64,000 nt of DNA, taken from positions 1-64,000 of the forward strand of contig JADNRY010000108.1 in assembly GCA_015501585.1 (NCBI GenBank). Direction: 5' to 3'. Positions within the stretch are counted from its first letter, which is position 1; each line of letters starts with the position of its first letter. A program made the translations under genes and the position numbers. The notes beneath the pieces were generated by a model. The model was not told where the DNA came from, did no database searches, and saw only the letters and a list, made by a program, of their open reading frames with translations. This document shows, in pieces, positions 55,441 through 64,000 of this stretch. This stretch comes from Rhodocollybia butyracea. Taxonomy: Eukaryota > Basidiomycota > Agaricomycetes > Agaricales > Omphalotaceae.

Positions 55441-55722
55441 TCTGATATCACAAAGAGACGAAAAGCGGGAGACAAAAAGATACGGTGTATTGGTGTACAG
55501 CCTAGGAAGATGAGGACAATAACAACTACAGCGTGAATCCAACCAAAGATGGAGAACACATACATGCTTAGATATATATATAAACATTTTGACGATATAC
55601 AACAGTTTGGGACAAGGATTAGACCTGCAGAGCGATGTTGACGGGGATAAGATGTGTAAAACGAGAAAGAACTGAGGCAGATCAGTTATAATGGAGAAAC
55701 AATGAAAAACTAGGACATACGA

Positions 55723-56073
55723 TTATAACCAGTACCAGTGAGGGATTCTGTCTACTCCTATAGCATCTTGAACGATCTTCAACAGCTCAGACCCATCCTC
55801 CTTGAACACCGCCGCGCGATCCTTGGTGTCAGCCAGTACAACGCATGGTCTAGTACCAAACTTTGTTTCCACGTATTCGAGCCTGCATGTACAAATAGAA
55901 CAGACTCTATCGGTAACAAAATTCGCTGCAGTGCCCCAGTAGAGGGTGTTAAGATAATCCTCTTCTTCTTCCTGCGGATCTTCTGGGTCTCTCTTCCAGT
56001 ACGATGGCTCTTTCTTCAAAAAATCGCTGGTGAGCGTGATACCATAGACTTGTCGTGGGGCTAGGCGACCCAT
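55723..56073 (-). CDS. 116-aa acidic family, copy 3
   Basis: A single exon of 116 aa, ATG at 56073, sharing MGRLAPRQVYGITL, the DPQEEEED run and the CSICTCRLEYVETK group. It ends IPHWYWL. The frame is open further upstream (to 56178), but the shared start of the family and the loss of similarity above it favour 56073. It differs from copy 2 mainly around the acidic run (YLNTLYWGTAANFV). The head-to-tail arrangement with copy 2, each preceded by block R, shows a tandem duplication of about 1.7 kb. Confidence 0.65.
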   Translation of the reverse strand: MGRLAPRQVYGITLTSDFLKKEPSYWKRDPEDPQEEEEDYLNTLYWGTAANFVTDRVCSICTCRLEYVETKFGTRPCVVLADTKDRAAVFKEDGSELLKIVQDAIGVDRIPHWYWL

Positions 56074-57584
56074 AGTTTTTGGGAACAGGTGAGAGGTTGT
56101 AGCAAGCTGGAACGCACGCAAGTGCCAAACAAAGAGCGCCTTAGTCATGGCACGATCACATGATCCAGCCGCTGCCATGTAAAGCAGAAAGCGAGACGCG
56201 TCAATGATGTGACAGTTGTTCTAATAAGTGTTATATACGATACCACTATGAGTCCGGCACATTACACAGAAACGCCAGAAGCTGCCAGAAGACGCCAGGC
56301 GGGCATGAACGTGACTCAATCAGCCCATCGCCCCAGTTATTTTAGGTCCAGCCAGGACCAGGTCGGCGTTTATGTTTAGCGAGACCTCATAAATATATGT
56401 CCTTGTCGCCCAATGTGTCCACCACGGTATGATGCAAAAGATCACATAGTTACGCTTCGGCGAGTCTACTCTACTCTCGCGAGCGTTTCTGTTCAATGAC
56501 ACTCGCACTCCCACACGGGTAGAACATTTGATCTTGGACTCAGTACCGTGCTCTCAGGATACTCGCAGATTGTTACAAAAGCACCCCGATATTAGGCTCC
56601 TATTCAATTCGTCCTCAGAAACGTCGGATTGAAAGATGAGTAAAGAATGCATAACTCTTCTTTCATTGCTTCTTGAAAGTCACCAGTGATCCACCAACGT
56701 GCTGGAGCAAATCTTGGACGACTTCTACCCCACCTCCCACTGGAAACTTAATCTCAGAATCCATCTCTAGTAATGTCGCCGGTATATACTTGGATTGAAG
56801 GGCTGCGGAGTCACGGCCTCGATTTCCCAAGCAGTACTTATCTAGTAACTACCTACATCTCTCAGATTGCTTGATATCAGACAGACTTCAGCTGTAAACA
56901 GCGCTGGCCTCTGTTGTCGGTTGACAAACCAAGTGATCTAATCTAATCTCAGAATGATCCCGTCACAACAGCACCGGAATCACGGCCTCAATTTCCCAGG
57001 CAATAATCTTGCCCACAGCTCTCCTTCAACTTTCCATCATGTACGGCGCTCAGCGCCCAATCGGACCTGTCTCCATTTTTAGCGATGGCCTCTTCTGTTA
57101 TTAACCGTAAAATCGTCTAGCTGCCATAGAACTGACCAAGGCAAACCGAGTTTCACAATGCCAATACCTTCGAAATGATCGATGATAATCCATAGGCTCT
57201 CTCGATTCATTATCTCTTTCATTATACAAAGAACCACGACCAGAAATACTTTGCGGAACTGGAAGCCAGAATCAGCGCTGTGTCGACATAATAATGGTTG
57301 CCAGCGTTGAAGACTTTCAGTGAGCGCGGAATGCGTCTGGCTTGTCAAGTAAACGCGTCCAAATTAGCTGCGATCTTACAAAGTGCGTAATGATCTACTA
57401 CTAGTTGCTGTGCAGCGCGCCAATCATCCGTCGATATCCCAGTCCCTACTCCAAGCCTCCACATGCACAGGTACTCCCGAGTCGCTCGGAGCTGGAGAAA
57501 TTATCTCCTTGATCATTGATGGAGATGTACCACTCATTATAAATACCATAGGTGTTTTCCATGCTGATATACCCAGTTCTATCC
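56074..57584. other. Spacer with inverted relics of the 48.5-49.3 kb repeats
   Basis: 56930-57010 resembles 48640-48760 in reverse complement (GATCCCGTCAC, ACGGCCTC, TTCCCAGGCA). No supported gene. Confidence 0.5.
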
Positions 57585-58801
57585 ATGGCTGGCACTCCCG
57601 ATTCATCTTCCTCGACGTCCACATTACCTCCAGGCCATCCTCCCGTTCACGAACACTCGGAAGGCCAATGTCCTATCAATGGAAACACTCATGCATATTG
57701 TCCTCCTCAGAAAGGCGATCTGCGCTCAGTATGTCCTGCGCTCAATGCCATGGCTAATCACGGCTACATGTCTGTTACATACTTTCTTTATCTCTCAGAG
57801 TCTCAAATACTTACTTATCGCTTTCTCCTAGTCGTCGAGACGGCCAACATCTCACCTCCAGCGCCCTCTACTACGGCCTAAAAGATTGCTACGGTCTTTC
57901 ATCCACTCTCAGTGCCTTCCTCGTCACCGGCGGCTTCCTCGGTATCAAACGTTCCCCATTCTTTATCCCGGGCTTATCTAGCCACATACGCGCTAAAAAC
58001 CCCGATGGGTCGGAAAGCCCTGGTGGTGTCGTCAACCTCCACCTCATAGGGCTGCACAACGGAATTGAACACGATGGCAGTTTGGTTCATCTCAATACGC
58101 CTCCGGCGGAGAAATACGCACCGGTGGAGATTCAGGATACATGGGTCCCGAAGCTAGTTGGGGATATTTTGCCTCCTGTACGAGGATACTCTCCCGCTGA
58201 TGACGAAGAACTTGAAGACTCGATCACAATATCTAATTCCAAACCTAATTCGAACCACGACCGACACGGGTCATCCTCCGACGGTAGTTCCGAATCATCA
58301 GGGCGCTATTCCTCTGTCTCCTCAGATCCGTCCCTCCAAAAATACTTTGATGACCCAGCGTATCTCACCACCCTCGTAGACGAAGCCGACATCGGGCGCA
58401 TGCGCGCTCGGCGCCAACGTGAAATCCTTCCTGACAAGCTCGACGCCGCCCACGCCGAAATCGCGCGTGGAGAAATGTCTATCATGCTTGGCGTGTGGAG
58501 CCAGACGCATGAAGGAAAGACGGGAATCCCTCTTCCATGGCTTTTGAGATGGTTATCAGAGGAACGCTTACCGGAGGTTCCTGTACCAGTGCCAGCTAAA
58601 TCCCACTCGGTTGCCGAATCGGTTCAAGCTGTACAAGATCTGAATGGCAGCGGGAGTGAAAGTAGCAGCAGTTCTACTACGTTGGCGAAAACGACATTGT
58701 GGAGGCCGAATCACAAGCAGATGCTGAGCGATGTGGTGAAGAGGAACAAAGTGATCCGGGCAGTTACTGAGGCAATTGAGAGTGGGACGGCGAAGGTGTA
58801 G
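57585..58801 (+). CDS. Chloroperoxidase/peroxygenase-like heme-thiolate protein, copy 3
   Basis: Exons 57585-57769 and 57832-58801 with a 62-nt intron give 384 aa, the longest intact member. The axial Cys is at 50 (SVCPALNAMANHGYI), followed by RRDGQHLT and the distal EHDGSL, in which Gly replaces the Ala of the other copies. The C-terminal extension is complete (DEADIGRMRARRQREILPDKLD, GVWSQTHEGKTGIPLPWLL, LWRPNHKQMLSDVVKRNK) with a Ser-rich insert (GSSSDGSSESSGRYSS). No signal peptide. An in-frame ATG at 57561 would add eight residues; 57585 is preferred because copies 1 and 2 start at the same point. Same orientation as copy 2, opposite to copy 1. Confidence 0.85.
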
Positions 58802-60114
58802 TAGCTTGTGAAAGCTCCCCTCAAGTTCGGCGGCCCATGTCAGATTCCCGGAAAGCTCAGCGCTCGGGAGAAGGTAGAGCCAAGTGCGGGTCTGTGCGGG
58901 TTCGGTGTATCACCAAATGTTTGCAACTTAGGAAGACAGCTTATGTCTGTTTCAGCTCTTAAAAGAGTTCTATCGGGGTTTACATGCCTCAGCACAATCT
59001 TCAATAACTATACGCTATTCGTCTAATCTACTACTCTAGTGTTTCTTTAGTCCATCCACAACCATACTCGACGATAAAACGACTATTTATCACTTGTATA
59101 TACAGTTTCAAGATAGATAACATGGTAAACGGTCGCATATTTAATAGTGCAAGTCTTCCACAGTCTTCCACCTACGTTCGTCTGACTTTTTGATCATGCA
59201 CATATATAGATACTACTATTCTTACATCTTCTGTTGCCGCTCGAAGTACGAATCTCTAGAGTTTCTTCATGTTTCATTTACAAAAATATATCTGGAACGA
59301 GAGGGACCTTGCAATGCTGTTGCACAGGCCCAGCTTTCGAGAATCAGAATCGAGCGACTTTGAATCTCTAGCAAAGATTACGAATATTCAGAGTCGAACC
59401 GAGTACTAAGTCGTCATACTAAGGCGGTTCTACAGACTACAAATCAAAGTAATAGTATCAACCTTTGACCTGGGAACCTTCCTGTTGTGCGAGCTTGTGG
59501 GGCCCGGGGTCGCATATATATAATAAGCGCCTAGTACTCAGAGCGCTTTCTCGCAAACGCGCCATCCCCATCTGCAGTTTTCGAAGGGCTCTTTGCTATT
59601 TACCCTCACCCTAGAGACCGTCAACCCTGTCCATGTATTGGAAAAGTGAGCTTGTTCTCCAGACGTCCGACTCCTACCACCGAGGAGCTTCCTCCCGAAT
59701 TTCAACCCTCTCCATTGTACGAGTCACCAGTAGAGTACAGACTAAGATATATTCAACCTTTATCCTCAAGACTAAATCACGAGCCTGGCGATGTTGCAAG
59801 GAATCCACTTCGTGGTCTATATCTCACTAGCAGTCTCCCAGAGGTAAACTTTAAAGGCTCTTGACACTCTTCGAATCGAGGTATGTTTACAGCCATTATA
59901 GGCAATCATAGCCTTATTTTCGTGAATTTACGTCAGGTCTCCATATCTTGTATCACACCTTGCAAGGTGCAGTCCGACTAGGTTTGCATTGGCGGACTTC
60001 TTTTGTTCGCTGCACCCCGAGTAACTGGAGCTTCGGGAAGTATAAAAATGTGAGGGATCGCCTCGCTGCTTGCCTTGTTTCTTTCCAACTTTTTTTCCTC
60101 TATTCTCTACGACT
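58802..60114. other. 3' flank of copy 3 and promoter of the DUF4470 gene
   Basis: Up to about 59250 it matches the flank of copy 2. A 72-codon frame at 59646-59861 (PPEFQPSPLYESPVEYRLRYI) looks protein-like but has no ATG and no fitting exon. Confidence 0.45.
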
Positions 60115-63100
60115 ATGTCGCAGCCACTGCACTGGCTTGGAAAGTACTTCTTCTACGCCATAGGCAATACGCCCGCCACTTCTTTGACACGCGATTTGTC
60201 TCCACAAACGCCAGCTAATATACTCTTGCTTGGCTGTGGTGACCCTAGGAATGTACTGTTCTCCGTCTTCAATGAAGACAAAAAAAGTGGTGCGTAAATG
60301 TCTGAGCTGCCATTATTTTAGCCAACACAACCATTGTGTTCTAGACCGTCGTTTGGATATCACTTGTAGTGACATAGACCCAGCTATCATCGGTGTGTTT
60401 CTAGCCCGCTTAAGTTCGCTTTCACATCTCGCATTTATAATTCCTGATATTGCAGCTCGAAATGTCCTCCTTCTTACAATGATCATCGACAACGATACTT
60501 CGCTCTCGACTATGTGGAAAATCTTTTTTGATATGAAGATCGATCGTGACAGCTACTCCAGGCTTATCGGTCACTGCAAAAAGCTTTGGGAATATTCAGG
60601 TAGTCAAAAGGCGTGGCTGGACTCTCCGTATGGTGCCACTGTCAAGTTCTCCACCCTCCATACTCTCGAGCAAGCTCGACAACGCTGGAAGTTTTACATC
60701 GAGATGGAGAATCTTCCGACCAAAAGGCAAAATTTCATCCGTGAAGCATTCACGAAGCTGGTGAAAGACGCTTCTCGAAGGTTTAACTCGATAAACTCGA
60801 ACATTTCATCCGCACGAGCAGCAGGACCGCTTCTGTATGAAGCCTCCCCCGTCTATGGACAACATGCGCTCCATTATATTTCGACTGGCGTCTCCTCTAC
60901 TGAGTCTACAGTATTGGCCTCCGCCACGTTGATAAATCCGACATTCGCCTATTCTTTTGCAGGAGAGGGATGTAATGTGCACTATGGGACATCGCCACTT
61001 ACACCTTTCCACACTTCAGCCCTTTTTGCGAATGCCACTCAACCTCTGCGCATGTCCGATGTGCTTCAGGCTGCTCAAAAGCAATTTGGAGAGTGGTGCG
61101 ACGCTTATCGTTCTCGCGCTGTTCACCCTTCGAAAATCGTGTTACGCTTCCTTGTGGGCGAGGCCACGGCTGTATGTGGTGCATTCCAAAGCTTAAATGC
61201 AACCCAGAGCGTCCATACTCGTATACCTGTATCGCAATGGAGGACTAGCGTGCTGATGTTTGACGAAGCACAGTATTCAGCGCCGAGCAATGCCTGTGCA
61301 CCTACGACCTTCAATGTCGTTGACACCACCAATTTGATTGACCACGTAGGACTTTTGAACATTCTGGTAGCTGCACTTCCGCTGCGTACCGCGACTGGTG
61401 TCATCTACACAGAATCGTTGCTGTACAAAGGAAAACGTGAGGACGCCGCAAAAGAGTTTGGAGCACGGTTATTCGCTGATTTAGGTACGATGGCATTGCT
61501 TCTTGGAGTAGCGCCAGTCGATTATCTTTCGGGTTTTTGCTCGCGGTCCAACACAAACGAAATTCTCCTCAATAAAACTGCCTCCGGGGCCCAATTTCAC
61601 CAGGTCACAACGTGGAAGGCACCGACATCGTCCGATGTTTCTGTCAATATCCGGCCTGCCGTTGTCTTTGACAATGTCCAGCTGGGTACTCTCTTATGGA
61701 ACATTTATCGCCGAATCTTCGAAGATGAAAATGCGATGACTGTCCTCACGAAGTATGTTCCCACAGGCAACGTGAGAGCAATCGCTAATTCGAAGAAAAT
61801 CATGTACAATCGAGAAAGCTTTGTCCTCTTCTTGAAAATCACGCGGGGTAATCTTGTCTTGTCGGCTGAAGACTGGGAAGCTGTGATGAAGACATTTTTC
61901 CGTCTACAAGACGAGGGTAGCATGCTACCCACAGACACCGCGCACTGGCAAGACTTTTATTCGTATCTGTATAAACATAACGTCTACACTCTTCCGATCT
62001 ATCGGGAGCCTCTACGTCGAACTGGAAGGTTCAGCGAATGGCCTTCGGTTCCCCACCTGGTGCGCGTTGTACTGATAGTTCCTCGATCGGTTCTCGAAGA
62101 TGTTTTCAATGACCCAGACGTCGCCACCCCGGTTCTGCAATGTGATGTGCGGGGGATGCTATCGACACATGTATTTTCTTCTGTGCATGCGGCATTTGGT
62201 CGAGTTTCGTCCACTGGCACCAAGTCCTCCCCTCGAATCTCTTTTGAGGAAGATAAAGAGGGCTGGAAAGGCAGATCACCTCTCGTAGTCTCTTTCACGA
62301 TGCCTACTCGATTGTTGGTTAACTTCGAGCCGCAACGCAATCTTTTGGTCAATCTCTCTATTTCAGGCACTGTTTCTACTATAGCACAGTTCGCGCAGAA
62401 GCTTGGTATCAGCCTCAATGTGTACGGTGCAAAGCTGTCGGGCGGGATTCATGTTGAGGTTCTCCCGGAGCCTATATCTCATGCCAGTGGGTTTCCTGCT
62501 CCAGCGTTATCAACTGAGCCTCTCCCACATCGAATTGGTTCATGTGGACCGGTAACGGTTTCCCTCGATGGCAAACACGAAATTGTCAACTTGTTCTCTT
62601 GTCGGATGAGTGTTGAAAATCCCATTATTGTTCATTCCTTTGGATCTCAGGGAGCCATCCCTAATGTGAAGCAGATCTCCCCTTGCGTTGTGAGATTAAC
62701 GGTTTCTGGTATATTTCAAGATTTCGTTTTCCCCTACCCTGTACGGGGAAGTGATCATCGCCTACGACTGGTTCGAAAGTCACTATATATTGAGGTATAA
62801 ATACTGTAATCTTTACACGATATCCTTTCTGACTTTTCGGCATTTTTAGCTTCTTGTCCCCCCTTCAGGGCCATTCCAATCTGAAGGCATGCGGACCAGA
62901 CCATTCCCAGTAACGCTTCCAGATTCTTCGTCTCGTCATCCAGACATCCAAGCTTGGAATATTCATCACGTTAATCTCTCACGTTTGCCTGTTCTCGACT
63001 GTTCACGCCCGAAGGAGCTCTCCAAATGGTTCCATCCACATGTAGCGCTCATGATGTCTGCAAGGGAGCGTGAGCTTCGGGATAAGAATGAACCTGATAC

Positions 63101-63647
63101 TCTCATGTTCGTCAAAGAAAGGTTGCAACAGATCATGGCCCAAGCTTCGGGGTTCAGTGGAGGGAAAGCTCATCGACTATTCTCCCTCATGGATCGCGCC
63201 GCGCGCAATGTTGATACTCTACTATTCATCAGCGACCTTCGATTTGACCAGAGCGCATACACTGTGGTGTGCGATGCCTTCGTCCTTCCCTTGACCGATG
63301 AGCTTATGACTAAACAAAGTGGTCCTTTCGCAAGACTTATTAATGGGGAAGGCTTGGCGCATATACGGCTTAGGGAGGGAGAAGTAGCATCGTGGAAGCA
63401 CCTTATCCCAGCATTTGTCGAACGCTGCCGCATTTCTTGGATGCATACTGAAAATTGCGAGTATAAAGCCCAAGGGTCGATCCCTCTTACTGAGAAGATT
63501 GACCATAGCCCACTGTGCAGCTGCGGTCAGGGCAAAGATGTCGAGGGGATGTTGAAGAATCCATTGTGGCGCCCCTTTGCGCCGTCCGCTACCCGAATCG
63601 CGTTGTCGCCCTTGTTCGCAGTGACTTACCTGGACCCTATTATGTGA
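60115..63647 (+). CDS. DUF4470 domain protein
   Basis: Four exons (60115-60289, 60345-60392, 60456-62794, 62850-63647) with introns of 55, 63 and 55 nt give 1,119 aa. The N-terminus has the DUF4470 layout: FFYAIGNTPATSLTRDLSPQ, ANILLLGCGDPRNVLFSVF, DITCSDIDPAIIARNVLLLTMI, which resembles a SAM-methyltransferase core (GCGDPRN loop, acidic SDIDP end). The long middle contains helices and strands typical of the family. The C-terminus has the conserved HSPLCSCGQGKDVEGML and ATRIALSPLFAVTYLDP segments. The MYND finger that often follows is absent: a stop comes directly after LDPIM. Role unknown; family members are thought to be intracellular. Complete and undamaged, hence a good anchor for the right end of the window. 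Confidence 0.88.
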
Positions 63648-64000
63648 ATGCTGGTCCTACCACTAGCAGAGCAACGGGTCGACCAAAAGCTGCAAGAGTG
63701 TAGCAGATGATGTAGGAAGGAGGTTGTGAAATATGCTACTTGAGAGTGATCGGCGAGTCACTATACGTTTGTGATTACAGAAATAAGATAATTTTCTTGA
63801 GAAACATGGCATTCAGTCTACTCGCCTATCACTACCGAGCATACGCGAAATCTTCGCCACGAACCCCAGTCCTGAGTTTCGAAAATTCCATCTTTCGACT
63901 GCTGAAGGCAGGTTGTTGATCAGCGAAATCTTAGGAAACGGAAGCGCTGGGTTATAGCTTATCATACCGGTATTCTTTCGTACCTTGAGTAGGGTCGTGA
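63648..64000. other. 3' flank, no gene seen
   Basis: Downstream of the DUF4470 stop. The frame shifted by one (YVNAGPTTSRATGRPKAARV) stays open to 63703 but is not an exon by splice sites. Confidence 0.4.

Overview
The window is nuclear DNA of a filamentous basidiomycete, most likely an Agaricomycete. The evidence is genes split by 49-75 nt GT-AG introns, F-box genes of the Agaricomycete type ending in SVCTRWRSVAL-like stretches, a DUF4470 gene, heme-thiolate chloroperoxidase-type genes and several expanded families of unknown function. There are no bacterial operons, and I recognised no rRNA, tRNA or CRISPR array. Coordinates of multi-exon genes below are whole spans, with the exons I could fit by frame in the evidence text.

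Layout. 0-4 kb: a coiled-coil gene (+) and a cystathionine gamma-lyase gene (-). 5-16 kb: a tandem array of about 2.5-kb units, four of which carry a small secreted double-psi beta-barrel (RlpA/expansin-like) gene on the minus strand. A fifth promoter-only remnant is interrupted by a poly(A)-tailed insertion. 16-18.5 kb: gene-poor. 18.5-26 kb: an 812-codon gene, then a divergent MFS transporter/FAD monooxygenase pair. 26-37 kb: a duplication island with three copies plus a remnant of an unknown family ('family M'), an F-box/ankyrin gene, two F-box paralogues and decayed copies of a nuclease-like family. 37.2-39.8 kb: an inverted copy of the first barrel unit. It forms a roughly 2.55-kb inverted repeat with 5.0-7.56 kb and encloses about 30 kb.

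40-64 kb: a four-exon gene coding for a helical-bundle-like N-terminus and an Asn/Gly-rich tail, one copy of a 116-aa family, and an F-box gene. Then come three chloroperoxidase-like genes interleaved with two more 116-aa genes, and finally a complete four-exon DUF4470 gene of about 1,119 aa.

The dominant theme is recent local duplication followed by one-base lesions. At least seven duplicated copies have a frame break while a sister copy is open, and many breaks lie in short homopolymers. Before calling all of them pseudogenes, sequencing error should be excluded. The observations I rate highest are the helical-bundle/Asn-Gly-rich gene as a possible stand-alone death or amyloid-signalling protein, the barrel array with its inverted arm, and a frame-supported 30-nt intron.
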